Below, one piece after another: positions 1 through 8,528 of a stretch of 64,000 nucleotides of DNA (positions within the stretch are counted from its first letter, which is position 1; every line of letters starts with the position of its first letter). The position numbers were made by a program, and so were the translations under genes. The notes under the pieces are model-generated. The model saw only the letters and a list, made by a program, of their open reading frames with translations. It had not been told where the DNA came from and did no database searches. The DNA is taken from positions 1-64,000 of the forward strand of contig CALUPW010000006.1 in NCBI GenBank assembly GCA_944322785.1, read 5' to 3'. The stretch comes from Candidatus Gastranaerophilales bacterium. GTDB lineage: Bacteria; Cyanobacteriota; Vampirovibrionia; Gastranaerophilales; Gastranaerophilaceae.

Positions 1-78
1 ACCTCTTGCTCCTTAATCTTATCTCATTTTGCTCTTGTTTCTATTATAACCTATTTCTCATCTCGCCGCAAGGGGGGG

Positions 79-321
79 TTAGAGAAATTCATATAAAGTT
101 GGTGCTTCTTGCACACTCACATTGTTTTCCGGGATTTTTAGAACTCTTACAGAAACTTTACGGTTTGCGTATTCAATTGTAATTGTATCTCCTATTTTAA
201 GCTGTTTTGCGGGCTTTGCCGTAATTCCGTTAACCAGCACCCGCCCGGTCTCAGAAACTTCGTTGGCAACTGTCCGTCTTTTTATCAATCTTGAAACTTT
301 TAAAAATTTGTCCAGACGCAT
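79..321 (-). CDS. rqcP: S4-domain RNA-binding protein RqcP-like
   Basis: An 80-residue protein that is almost entirely one S4 RNA-binding fold. The N-terminus MRLDKFLKVSRLIKRRT followed by a VNG turn is typical of the YabO/RqcP/HslR group. In Bacillus, RqcP binds stalled 50S-peptidyl-tRNA complexes and works with RqcH in C-terminal alanine tailing of nascent chains; that role is known of the family and only inferred here. The length (family about 80-90) and the RLDKFL start fit well. It is read away from the phosphoesterase at 420. No rqcH homologue lies in this window. HslR (Hsp15) is the alternative, but that family is longer. Confidence 0.85.
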   Translation of the reverse strand: MRLDKFLKVSRLIKRRTVANEVSETGRVLVNGITAKPAKQLKIGDTITIEYANRKVSVRVLKIPENNVSVQEAPTLYEFL

Positions 322-419
322 TATAATATTTTATTCCTTTCGTTATATTCAAATTTTAACATACAAAATTATTTATGATATAATTTGAATATAAAATTTT
401 AAGGGGTAAATTTATAAGA

Positions 420-1232
420 ATGAAAAGATTTTTTATTAATTTATTTATATTTTTGACGCTGATTTTGAGCGGGAACGGAACTTTTGCAAAAGATATAAAA
501 TTTATACAGGTTGCGGATGCTCATTATGCATTGAACAATGATTATTCAAAAGAAGTTCTTGAAAAAGCCGTTGAAAAGATTAATAAAGAAAAAGATGTTG
601 CTTTTGTAATTTTTACGGGTGATAACATCAACAGACCGAGAGAGGAAGACTTAATTGCATTTGTAAGGGAAGTTAATAAACTTAATGTTCCGTATTATCT
701 TGCTTTTGGAGATCACGATGTTTACAAGCACGGAGGACTTTCAAAAGCTAACTATATAAAAATAGTTAAAGACAACCATTTTTTTTACAAACCAAAAGAT
801 AACAATTATGTAATAAAAAAGAACGGATTTGTATTTCTTGTTGTGGACGGCGCAAAAGAAGTAATTCCGGGGTCTATAGGGTATTATAAAGACAGTACAA
901 TCGAATGGGTTGACAAACAGCTTAGCAAATACAAAAAATCTCCGGTGGTAATTTTACAGCATTTTCCGCTTTTGCCGCCGAAGGATAAAAAAACTCACAA
1001 AGTTTACAAACCGGAAAAATATCTTGAAATGCTTGAACAGCATAATAACGTAATTGCTATAGTTTCCGGACATTTTCATGTTAACAAAGAAACTATGCAA
1101 AACGGAATTTATCATATTTCAACACCGTCGCTTCTTGCCGAACCGAACAATTACAAAGTCATTGACATTGTTACAACTCCGGGATTTTCACCTATGATTT
1201 ACACGGAGCTTAAGCCGGCTGCGGAGAAGTAA
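420..1232 (+). CDS. secreted calcineurin-like metallophosphoesterase
   Basis: A 270-residue protein with an N-terminal signal peptide (about residues 1-23, hydrophobic core ending near GTFAKD). Metallophosphoesterase motifs follow in order: DAHY near residue 33 (variant of the DxH metal site), TGDN near 66, GDHD near 98 (GNHD variant), QHFP near 181 and SGHFH near 218. These are the two-metal ligands of calcineurin-like phosphoesterases. It is likely exported to the periplasm or cell surface; the substrate cannot be told from sequence. The start follows an AAGGGG site about 14 bases upstream. Confidence 0.85.
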   Translation: MKRFFINLFIFLTLILSGNGTFAKDIKFIQVADAHYALNNDYSKEVLEKAVEKINKEKDVAFVIFTGDNINRPREEDLIAFVREVNKLNVPYYLAFGDHDVYKHGGLSKANYIKIVKDNHFFYKPKDNNYVIKKNGFVFLVVDGAKEVIPGSIGYYKDSTIEWVDKQLSKYKKSPVVILQHFPLLPPKDKKTHKVYKPEKYLEMLEQHNNVIAIVSGHFHVNKETMQNGIYHISTPSLLAEPNNYKVIDIVTTPGFSPMIYTELKPAAEK

Positions 1233-1310
1233 AAAGTTGTTATTGCAATTTTTTAATAATATATTATAATTGTCATAGTTACAAGAGAGATGTTGAGGTA
1301 AAATAACATA

Positions 1311-2669
1311 ATGGATGAGTCGGGCAGCATAATATTTAATTTAATAGTAATCGGATTATTGCTTTTTTCAAACGGATTCTTCGTAGCATCCGAATTTGCA
1401 ATGGTTAAGGTTCGTAAAACAAGAATTGAACAACTTGTAAACGAAGGGAATTTTAATGCTAAAATTGCCCTCGAAGCAATTAAAGATTTAGACAAATTTA
1501 TTGCTGCTGTCCAGCTTGGCGTTACAATCTCAAGTATCGGTCTAGGTTGGGTCGGCGAAGGAACTCTTGCAAAAATAATTGAACCTTTGTTTGCATTTTT
1601 GCCTGGCATAAGTCAAAACATTGCCACTCATACAGCATCAGTTTCAATTTCATTTGCACTGATTACATTTTTACACGTTGTAATCGGCGAACTTATCCCG
1701 AAATCAATTGCACTTGAATATCCTGAACAAACGTCACTTGTAATTGCCCGTCCGATGCAGGCAATATCTTTTGTGTTTACACCGTTCATCTGGCTTTTGA
1801 ACGGTTTCGGCAACTGGGTTTTAAATCTTTTTCATGTTCCGCACAAACACAATGCATCTCTTGTTCACTCAACAGAAGAACTTGATATGCTTGTTAATGC
1901 AAGCTATAACGGCGGCGTGCTTAATGAAACGGAAAAAGATATCTTACATAATGTATTTAAATTTTCTGACCTTACCGCAAAACAGGTAATGGTACCGAGA
2001 ACTGATATGGTTTGCATCTCTATTGACACTTCTCTGGATGAATTAAACAAACTTGCGGCCGAAAGCCAGTACACAAGATATCCAGTTTATGACGAAGATA
2101 TCGACCATATCACAGGATTAATCCACGTAAAAGACTTATTTTCACTTTCCATAAAAGATGAAGTTTGTCCGATTGCAAAACTTCAACGTGATGTAATGCT
2201 TGTACCGGAAACAATCACTATGGATAATCTCGTTCTGGAATTCAAAAAAAGAAAAAGCCAGATGGCTATTGTAATTGATGAATTCGGCGGAACATCAGGA
2301 CTGATTACGCTGGAAGATGTTCTGGAAGAAATCTTCGGAGAAGTTCAGGATGAATTTGATGAAGAAGAAGAAATATGCGATATTGTTGAAGTAGAACCTA
2401 ATCATTTTGTGGCAAACGGAATGGTCAGACTGGATGAAATGGCTGAATTCTTCGGAATAAATAAAGACAAGCTTGATGATGAAGATGTTGATACGGTTGC
2501 GGGATTTGTTGTAAAACTTCTCGGAAAAATTGCCGAGGTAAACGACACCACAACTTTTGAAAATCTTACGTTCATAGTAAAAGAAGTTGACGGGGCAAGA
2601 ATTACAAAACTTGATATTATTCAAACAGTCGAGGCACCTGAGGAAACTGAAGAAGTTAAAAAAGATTAA
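1311..2669 (+). CDS. HlyC/CorC (CNNM) family transporter-like membrane protein
   Basis: A 452-residue protein with the standard HlyC/CorC order. An N-terminal CNNM (DUF21) domain has three to four membrane segments (about 8-30, 65-85, 98-125, 135-160), with the GEL(I/V)PKS motif near 127. Two CBS domains span about 215-335 (VMVPRTDMVCI, then IDEFGGTSGLITLEDVLEEIFGE). A C-terminal CorC/HlyC domain of about 80 residues ends in an acidic tail. The family is linked to magnesium and cobalt export or tolerance, not haemolysis; transport here is inferred. It stands alone and ends at a strong terminator at 2689-2725. Confidence 0.9.
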   Translation: MDESGSIIFNLIVIGLLLFSNGFFVASEFAMVKVRKTRIEQLVNEGNFNAKIALEAIKDLDKFIAAVQLGVTISSIGLGWVGEGTLAKIIEPLFAFLPGISQNIATHTASVSISFALITFLHVVIGELIPKSIALEYPEQTSLVIARPMQAISFVFTPFIWLLNGFGNWVLNLFHVPHKHNASLVHSTEELDMLVNASYNGGVLNETEKDILHNVFKFSDLTAKQVMVPRTDMVCISIDTSLDELNKLAAESQYTRYPVYDEDIDHITGLIHVKDLFSLSIKDEVCPIAKLQRDVMLVPETITMDNLVLEFKKRKSQMAIVIDEFGGTSGLITLEDVLEEIFGEVQDEFDEEEEICDIVEVEPNHFVANGMVRLDEMAEFFGINKDKLDDEDVDTVAGFVVKLLGKIAEVNDTTTFENLTFIVKEVDGARITKLDIIQTVEAPEETEEVKKD

Positions 2670-2688
2670 AATATAAATATCAATATTA

Positions 2689-2725
2689 AAACCTCTGTTC
2701 AAAAATGAACAGGGGTTTCTTTTTG
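2689..2725 (+). terminator. Rho-independent terminator after HlyC/CorC gene
   Basis: A 13-base inverted repeat (AAACCTCTGTTCA / TGAACAGGGGTTT, one G-T pair) with a four-A loop is followed by a T-rich run. It lies 20 bases after the stop codon at 2669. Confidence 0.9.
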
Positions 2726-2776
2726 AGTTTAAGGATAGGATAGCAAACTTTCTTACTCCGGATTTAGTTCTGATAC

Positions 2777-2812
2777 AAAAAATCCTGCCTTATTACAGAC
2801 AGGATTTTTTTA
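2777..2812 (-). terminator. terminator for the minus-strand gene 2834-3691
   Basis: AAAATCCTG pairs with CAGGATTTT around a 12-base loop, with T runs readable on both strands. It sits between two convergent genes. Confidence 0.75.
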
Positions 2813-2833
2813 TTTTATATAAACAATATGGTT

Positions 2834-3691
2834 TTATGCGTTTTCTTTCGGAGCTTCTTCCGGAGCTTTCGGAGCAGTCATTTTAGAACCAATATATGAA
2901 GCAAGTCCTAAAACAGCACCTGTTGCAACAGCCCATTTAGCACCGGCCCACAATCTTGTTTCTTTTGCGGCTTTTTTAACTGCGTTATAAACAGTTTTTG
3001 CATCATCAGAAGCACCCTCAGCTAATTTTTTCATACCGTCATTTGTATCAAAGTGTTCTAAGATTTTTCCTTTTGCTTTAGCTAAAGGTGCAATAACATC
3101 ATCAACTTTAGATTGTAAAGCATCTTTAGTTGTAATTGTGGATGTGCCGTCTGCTTTTTCTCCAAGGATGTCGGCATGCTTTTTAACAAAATCTTTTACC
3201 GCATTTTCATCAGGATTTTCACCTAATTTTTCAAACGCATTTTTCAATTTTGTTAATTCTTTACCGTTTTTGCTTTGGGATGCTTTTGAAGCAGCTTTAT
3301 CCACATAAGCTTTTTCCATTTTTTCTTTTAATTTCGCTGCATCTGTTTCCTCACCAAAAAATGCCTTTTTAGCATCTTCAAATTTGTCATCTTCAAACTC
3401 AATGCCGAATTTTCCTGCATTTTCTGCTGTGATTTTATCTTTCAAAGCTTGAGCTTCATTTGCTTCACCAATTAGGGTAGCAAATTTTTTCTTTGCATCC
3501 GCACCGGCTTTTGCAATCTGATCTTTTACATCATTGTCATAATAAGTTCTTACAAAAGCATCTGATGGAGCATCACCTTTTAATAACGGTTTTGAAAAAT
3601 ATCCGCCGTATGCTCCGCCGGCTAACAAACCTGCACCTGCACCTATGCCTGTATATACGGCATCTCTGTTGTTGTTTACTGCATCTACCAT
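2834..3691 (-). CDS. alanine/lysine-rich uncharacterised protein with two glycine-rich hydrophobic segments
   Basis: A 285-residue protein not matched to any named family. Residues 13-32 are a short glycine-rich hydrophobic stretch (TGIGAGAGLLAGGAYGGYF) and residues 246-266 a second one (AKWAVATGAVLGLASYIG). The long middle is charged, alanine- and lysine-rich and very likely helical. The C-terminus is a PEEAPKEN tail. The glycine-rich helix near each end resembles other small membrane-associated proteins in this window, such as 54727-55473. The start follows a good AAGGAAGG site. Family-level function is unknown. Confidence 0.7.
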   Translation of the reverse strand: MVDAVNNNRDAVYTGIGAGAGLLAGGAYGGYFSKPLLKGDAPSDAFVRTYYDNDVKDQIAKAGADAKKKFATLIGEANEAQALKDKITAENAGKFGIEFEDDKFEDAKKAFFGEETDAAKLKEKMEKAYVDKAASKASQSKNGKELTKLKNAFEKLGENPDENAVKDFVKKHADILGEKADGTSTITTKDALQSKVDDVIAPLAKAKGKILEHFDTNDGMKKLAEGASDDAKTVYNAVKKAAKETRLWAGAKWAVATGAVLGLASYIGSKMTAPKAPEEAPKENA

Positions 3692-4023
3692 ATTTTGTGT
3701 CCTTCCTTTTTAATACACACTTCTAATATATCTTTTATAAAAATTCTGAAGACTTTTATTTGCTATATTGTATCATTATACTTAACAATTATTTACAATT
3801 AACTATCAAAAGCCTTGCTACCATTAGACATAAATATTATATCACAAATTTGAAATTTTTGTTTAATTCACATGATTTTATATAAAACAATTTTTACTCT
3901 TTAATACAGGCGTCGTATATGAGCTTTAATTTTTCATTTATTTATCAACCTTTTAAATGATGTTAGATTTGCGGGATTGTATAGAATAATAATGTAACAT
4001 ATTTTAACAATTCAGGCGGATTA
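3692..4023. other. 332-base intergenic region between divergent genes
   Basis: AT-rich stretch holding the upstream regions of the hypothetical gene at 3691 (minus) and the sigma-factor gene at 4024 (plus). A plausible promoter for the sigma gene is TTGCGG with TATAGAAT/AATAAT near 3970-3995, followed by GGCGG just before its ATG. No RNA gene or repeat was recognised. Confidence 0.4.
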
Positions 4024-4851
4024 ATGGATCAAAGTTTTGATTTCACATCTTACAACAACATAAAAAGACTTTCGGAAGAGGAATTAACTGAACTTTGGGG
4101 GGAATATTTTAAAGACAAAACCCGAAAAGATGTTCGTGACACATTAATTGTTCAATACATTTATTTGATAAGATACGTTGTCGGACGTGTAAAAGTAACA
4201 CTTCCCGCAACTATTTCGATTGAAGATATTGCAGGTTACGGGGTTGAAGGTTTAATCAACGCAATTGAAAGATACTCGCCGCAAAAGAATACAAGATTTG
4301 AAACTTATGCACTTATCAGAATTCGTGGTGCAATTTTGGACAGAATAAGAGCACAGGATTTTCTTCCAAGGAGCGTCAGAAAAAAAATTAAAGACATCAA
4401 AAACGCTCAGGAACACTTGAAACAGGAACTCGGCCGAATGCCTACCACAACAGAAGTTGCGAATTTTCTTGAAATGGATCCTGATAAAGTTAACCAGCTT
4501 ATGGCGGAAGATACAACAATGACTTCCATTTATGAGAAAAAAGGTACAAGCGATGACAGCATGGAAATCATTGACACAATTCAGGACACAAACAAGCTTA
4601 ATCCTCAGGAGCAGATGGAGGAGAAAAACGTAAAACAGCAGCTTGAAAAAGCTCTCCAGCGGCTTCCTGAGCGTGAACGTGTAATAATGGTTCTTTATTA
4701 TCAGGAAAACATGACATTAAAAGAAATCGGCAACGCTTTAAATATGTCGGAATCACGTGTTTGCCAGCTTCATGCACAATCTATTATGAAACTGAAAAAT
4801 ATTTTGAGCGATGAAAGATCTTCCCGTCTTCACAAAAGCATAATCGCATAA
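4024..4851 (+). CDS. FliA/WhiG-family RNA polymerase sigma factor
   Basis: A 275-residue sigma-70-family protein. Region 2 covers about residues 35-110, with DIAGYGVEGLINAIERY, the FETYALIRIRGAILDRIR core and then LPRS. Region 3 covers about 125-185, and region 4 about 205-262 (LPERERVIMVLYYQENMTLKEIG, then SESRVCQLHAQS as the helix-turn-helix). The RGAILDxxRxxDxxPRSxR signature puts it in the FliA/WhiG/SigF group rather than the housekeeping group. Relatives drive flagellar, sporulation-like or, in cyanobacteria (SigF), pilus genes. Which regulon applies here is unknown; pseudopilin genes are a plausible target because four lie in this window. An OmpA/MotB-like gene follows tail to tail. Confidence 0.9.
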   Translation: MDQSFDFTSYNNIKRLSEEELTELWGEYFKDKTRKDVRDTLIVQYIYLIRYVVGRVKVTLPATISIEDIAGYGVEGLINAIERYSPQKNTRFETYALIRIRGAILDRIRAQDFLPRSVRKKIKDIKNAQEHLKQELGRMPTTTEVANFLEMDPDKVNQLMAEDTTMTSIYEKKGTSDDSMEIIDTIQDTNKLNPQEQMEEKNVKQQLEKALQRLPERERVIMVLYYQENMTLKEIGNALNMSESRVCQLHAQSIMKLKNILSDERSSRLHKSIIA

Positions 4852-4852
4852 T

Positions 4853-5413
4853 TTAACGGCTTTCTTCATAATCAAAAATAACAAAATCAACCCGCCTGTC
4901 AAACCCCGAATGTGAGGAAGAAACATTATCTTTAAACGGCATCATATCTCCAAACCCCAGTGCAAAAACTCTGTCAGGCGAAATTTTGCCGCAATAGACC
5001 AGATAATCAGTTATTGAATTTGCTCTTGCCATTGAAATTTCCCAGTTGGAATGGAAATCACCCTGCGGATTGTCGTGTCCTTCCGTATGGCTTTCAATTG
5101 TACAGTTGTTGCCGATTGTATTAAGCACATCTATTATTGCGTTTAAGGTAACCACACTTGACTGTCTAAGTTTTATACTGTTCCCTTGAAAAAATACATC
5201 CTCCTCAATACTGACAACAAGCCCCCTAGGCACAAGTGTATAAATGACCGGAGTTTCAGGAGGCAGTGAGTCCTCAAGCATCTTTTTTATCAGTACCGCT
5301 CTGTTATTAACTGCGGTGCTTACGAAAATAGTATTTATATCAGCTTCTGCAGCAACAACGGCGTATGAAATCTGTAAACCGAATATAAGCAGTAATAAAC
5401 AGAACAATTTCAC
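4853..5413 (-). CDS. OmpA/MotB-like C-terminal domain protein, secreted
   Basis: A 186-residue protein with a signal peptide (about 1-22, ending near AVVAAEA) and one OmpA-like peptidoglycan-binding domain from about residue 72 to 180. The fold is visible as LNAIIDVLNTIGN, IESHTEGHDN, then NWEISMARANSITDYLV, RVFALGFGD and FDRRVDFVI. The NxxLSxxRA element appears as NWEISMARA and the final RRVDF as the usual RRVEI. It probably binds peptidoglycan in the periplasm. There is no transmembrane anchor as in MotB. It ends only two bases from the sigma-factor gene's stop, tail to tail. Confidence 0.8.
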   Translation of the reverse strand: MKLFCLLLLIFGLQISYAVVAAEADINTIFVSTAVNNRAVLIKKMLEDSLPPETPVIYTLVPRGLVVSIEEDVFFQGNSIKLRQSSVVTLNAIIDVLNTIGNNCTIESHTEGHDNPQGDFHSNWEISMARANSITDYLVYCGKISPDRVFALGFGDMMPFKDNVSSSHSGFDRRVDFVIFDYEESR

Positions 5414-5494
5414 TTTACCCGACCTTTAAATATAACCGGCACCGTAAAAATTATTCTTTAAATAATAAAAGATTTCATTACCTGACTGTAAATT

Positions 5495-6709
5495 TTAAGG
5501 CTTAAGAACAGACAATACATAATTGCCGTTAAAATATTTTTGAGCACAATATTTAATCTGTTCGGGTGTAACATGCATAATTTGTTCTTTAATTTTTTCA
5601 TAAAAATCAAACCCGAGTCCAAGAATTCCGTATTGAGCGTAACTGCAGGCCTGCTGAGAATTTGTTTCGTATGCAAAAGCCCATTTGCCCAAAAGATTGT
5701 TTTTGGCATTTCCCAATTCTTCATCAGACACAGGTATATTTTTTATTTTTTCAATTTCTTCCTCAAAACCTTTAAGCGATATCTCAATGTTTTTAGGTTC
5801 TGTTGCTATATAAATCGAAAATGCGGCGCCCAGCCGGAATGCTTCATAAGAACTTCTGACAACATAGGCAAGTCCCTTTTTGTCACGGAGTTCTAAAAAT
5901 AGTCTTGACGAAAGCCCGCTTGCGCCCAGAATAATGTTTAACAATAACAATGCCGGATAATCAGCGCTGTCAACTGTTTCTGTGCGCCAGCCCTTTATTA
6001 TATGAGCCTGATTCGCGTCAGGTTTTGTTATTGTTACTTCTTTATTTTCTAATAGCGGTGCAGGCAATGCTTTTTCCGTTGCCTCAACTCCTTCCGGAAT
6101 ATCAGCCCAATTTTTATCCAGCACTTTTTCAACTTTGTCAAAATCAATATCCCCAACAAAAGTTATTATTTTTTTGCTGTTATTGAAAAGTTCGTTATAT
6201 GAGTCAATCACCTGTTCCTTTGTAACTCCGGAAAGATTTTCAAGAATTGTCGTATTTGAATATCCGTAACTGTGTTCTTCAAAAATATTCTTTGAAAAAC
6301 TATCCAAAACTTTTTGTCTCGGCGAATCTAATTCGGCGATCAATTCCCCGTTTAGTTTAGCCTTTTCTTTTTCAAACTCTTCAAATGTGGAATTTTTTAC
6401 CAAATCCGAAACAAGTTCAAGTGCACGTTCAAAATCTTCATTAAGGCACAAAAAACGGAATCTCAAATAATCCATCTTCATTTCTACTACAAAATCAATT
6501 CCGGAACTGTCAAATTCTTCCGCAATCTGTGCCGCGGTTCGAGTTTTTGTTCCCTGAAAAAGAAGCCGCGCCATCAAAGAATATACCCCGGGTGCCATGC
6601 CGTAATCCTTGATCGCAAAGTTTAAACAAACAGCTGATCTCGGAGTATCAAGATTTCTTTTATAAAAAAATTCAATATCATTATTCAGTTTGACAATTTT
6701 GTTTTCCAT
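5495..6709 (-). CDS. M16-family peptidase homologue lacking the HxxEH zinc site
   Basis: A 404-residue protein with two M16 (insulinase/processing peptidase) halves, about 1-200 and 205-400. Recognisable landmarks are LLFQGT near residue 50, FVGDIDFD near 190 and LRDKKGLAYVVRSSYEAF near 280-300, typical of the C-terminal half. Where active members have HxxEH just before LFKGT, this protein has S-L-M-A-R, so neither histidine nor the glutamate is present. It is therefore probably a non-catalytic partner subunit, as known in M16B pairs. No catalytic partner lies in the window. The start follows AAGGAGAGG. Length is normal, so it is not a fragment. Confidence 0.85.
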   Translation of the reverse strand: MENKIVKLNNDIEFFYKRNLDTPRSAVCLNFAIKDYGMAPGVYSLMARLLFQGTKTRTAAQIAEEFDSSGIDFVVEMKMDYLRFRFLCLNEDFERALELVSDLVKNSTFEEFEKEKAKLNGELIAELDSPRQKVLDSFSKNIFEEHSYGYSNTTILENLSGVTKEQVIDSYNELFNNSKKIITFVGDIDFDKVEKVLDKNWADIPEGVEATEKALPAPLLENKEVTITKPDANQAHIIKGWRTETVDSADYPALLLLNIILGASGLSSRLFLELRDKKGLAYVVRSSYEAFRLGAAFSIYIATEPKNIEISLKGFEEEIEKIKNIPVSDEELGNAKNNLLGKWAFAYETNSQQACSYAQYGILGLGFDFYEKIKEQIMHVTPEQIKYCAQKYFNGNYVLSVLKP

Positions 6710-6837
6710 AACCTCTCCTTAATAAGCAAATTCTATCACAAGTTTCAGCAAATAACAATGAATTATAAAAAACACTCCTATTACTTTTTCACAAACCAAA
6801 TATTGCTTTATTTATAAATGTATACTAGAATAACTAA

Positions 6838-7419
6838 ATGCAAAGAGTTTATAAAACATCAAATACTATAAATTGTTTTTTAAGATGGTTTATATTACCA
6901 CCGCTGATATCTGCTGGACTGGGGTTTTGCTTTAATTCCAATCAAAATGCTTTGTTTTTGGGCATACTATTTTTAGTGACAGCAATTGCTCTAGGAAAAT
7001 CTCCTACGAATTCTTCCTTTGCTAAAATCAACCACAAGACTATAATCCTAGACGAAGAAAATCAAAAAATGACTTTTAAAACACCGCAATATACTCGTAT
7101 TATTCCATTCCAAGATATTGAACGAATTGAATATACTAAACCTCAAAAAATCTTGCATAATGAGCATTACAGAAGTATTCATAGCGGTTTTAACTCTATT
7201 TATTTAGAGCATTTCAGAGTAGTCAAAAAAAACTCTGCAATAATTGATAATATTCCATTACTTAGTACTGAGATAATTGATATTTTAAATAAACATACAA
7301 GCGGCTCTCAAACTCTTTTGAAAGTTGGCAACAGGGCTGATAAAATTTTCATGAAAATTCTTGGTGCTATTTGGATTTTATTGTCCCTGACACTATTTTT
7401 TATCACAAATGGTCTATAA
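6838..7419 (+). CDS. uncharacterised membrane protein
   Basis: A 193-residue protein of no recognised family. Two hydrophobic segments lie at the start (about 15-31 and 36-52) and one at the end (about 172-190). The middle (about 60-165) looks like a soluble beta-rich domain: KTIILDEENQKMTFKTPQ, then RIIPFQDIERIEY. This resembles the layout of bacterial PH-like domain membrane proteins, but the similarity is only structural impression. No strong ribosome binding site is seen. It lies alone before the structured region ahead of kdsA. Confidence 0.6.
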   Translation: MQRVYKTSNTINCFLRWFILPPLISAGLGFCFNSNQNALFLGILFLVTAIALGKSPTNSSFAKINHKTIILDEENQKMTFKTPQYTRIIPFQDIERIEYTKPQKILHNEHYRSIHSGFNSIYLEHFRVVKKNSAIIDNIPLLSTEIIDILNKHTSGSQTLLKVGNRADKIFMKILGAIWILLSLTLFFITNGL

Positions 7420-7703
7420 TATCTAACCCTTATAAATAGATTTATAGTCAGAATAATTACCCCCAAAAGTCATGCGATAATATATGTAAACAAGAATTTA
7501 GCCTGGCACTCTACTGAACAAAACAACTAAGTATTGTTTTTAGAGAAGTAGACGGTGAGCCACGGTACACACTTGCAAGAGCTGGCCGGCAGGTGGCAAA
7601 AATCTGCATTTGAAGATTATCTTTGTTGTCTTTACTTAAAAGCAAACGCTACATTATAGTTCCGATGCTTGTAATTTTCAAGGGTTTTAATTATAATTTT
7701 GAT
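7420..7703 (+). ncRNA. GC-richer structured stretch upstream of kdsA (candidate RNA or leader)
   Basis: Non-coding stretch with a clearly higher GC content at about 7497-7620. A long hairpin is visible: CTCTA (7509-7513) pairs with TAGAG (7541-7545), and AAAACAA (7520-7526) with TTGTTTT (7534-7540) around the loop CTAAGTA. A second segment, 7551-7605, is GC-rich, with GCAGGT pairing with ATCTGC around 7590-7607. It matches no RNA family recognised by eye (not tmRNA, RNase P, SRP or T-box). A TATAAT box lies at 7692-7697, only 7 bases from the chosen kdsA start. Confidence 0.4.
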
Positions 7704-8528
7704 ATGGAAAATATAGCAAAAATTAAACTCGGAAACTTCGAAATAGGCTCAGACAAATTAACAATTATGGCAGGGCCTTGTGTCGCTGAAAGCAGAGAAA
7801 TCCTTGATGTTACAGCTAAAGGACTTAAAGAAATTACTCAAAAACTCGGTATAAATTTTATTTTTAAATCCTCTTTTGACAAAGCCAACCGTTCCTCAAT
7901 AAATTCATACAGAGGTCCGGGGATTGAAAAAGGACTTGAAATGCTTTCCGAAATAAAATCAAAATACAATGTTCCGATTGTAACGGACATTCATCTTCCC
8001 GAGCAGGCGGCAATTGCAGCTGAAGTTGCGGATGTAATACAAATTCCGGCATTTTTGTGCAGACAAACAGACCTTCTTGTTGCTGCGGCTAAAACCGGCA
8101 AAATCGTTAACATAAAAAAGGGTCAATTTTTAGCACCGGAACAAATGGGACAGCTTGTAAAAAAAGTAGAAGATTCGGGTAATAAAAATATTCTTCTAAC
8201 TGATAGGGGCGTATCTTTCGGATATAACAATCTTGTTGTTGACTATCGTGCAATCCCGATTATGCAAAATTTCGGATATCCGGTTGTGTTTGATGCAACC
8301 CACAGCGTACAGCTTCCGGGAGCGCAGGGAACATGTTCCGGCGGCGACAGAAGATTTGTACCGACGTTAGCAAAAGCAGCAATGGCCGCAGGCGCAAATG
8401 CTCTATTCTTTGAAGTTCACCCCGACCCCGATAAAGGTCTGTGTGACGGACCGAATATGCTGAGTCTTGATACAGCGGAAAAAGTATTTTCTATTTGTAA
8501 AAAAATATTTGACATTGTGAGAGTTTAA
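7704..8528 (+). CDS. kdsA: 3-deoxy-8-phosphooctulonate synthase
   Basis: Makes Kdo-8-phosphate from phosphoenolpyruvate and arabinose-5-phosphate in the cytosol, feeding LPS inner-core synthesis; its presence implies an outer membrane with Kdo. Family motifs are clear: MAGPCVAES near residue 22, [54 protein letters not shown] and FFEVHPDP. An in-frame extension reaches back to 7623, but 7704 is chosen because homologues begin close to this position (274 residues, normal length). No strong Shine-Dalgarno precedes it; TATAAT at 7692-7697 would give a near-leaderless transcript. It is the first gene of an operon with the MBL hydrolase and pheS. Confidence 0.93.
   Translation: MENIAKIKLGNFEIGSDKLTIMAGPCVAESREILDVTAKGLKEITQKLGINFIFKSSFDKANRSSINSYRGPGIEKGLEMLSEIKSKYNVPIVTDIHLPEQAAIAAEVADVIQIPAFLCRQTDLLVAAAKTGKIVNIKKGQFLAPEQMGQLVKKVEDSGNKNILLTDRGVSFGYNNLVVDYRAIPIMQNFGYPVVFDATHSVQLPGAQGTCSGGDRRFVPTLAKAAMAAGANALFFEVHPDPDKGLCDGPNMLSLDTAEKVFSICKKIFDIVRV

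Noticed and set aside
7551-7610. Possible SRP, RNase P or tmRNA gene in the GC-rich stretch before kdsA
   Set aside because: None of the universally conserved core motifs of these RNAs is present.
7623-7703. N-terminal extension of KdsA from ATG 7623
   Set aside because: The extra 27 residues do not belong to the family and would cover the promoter-like TATAAT.
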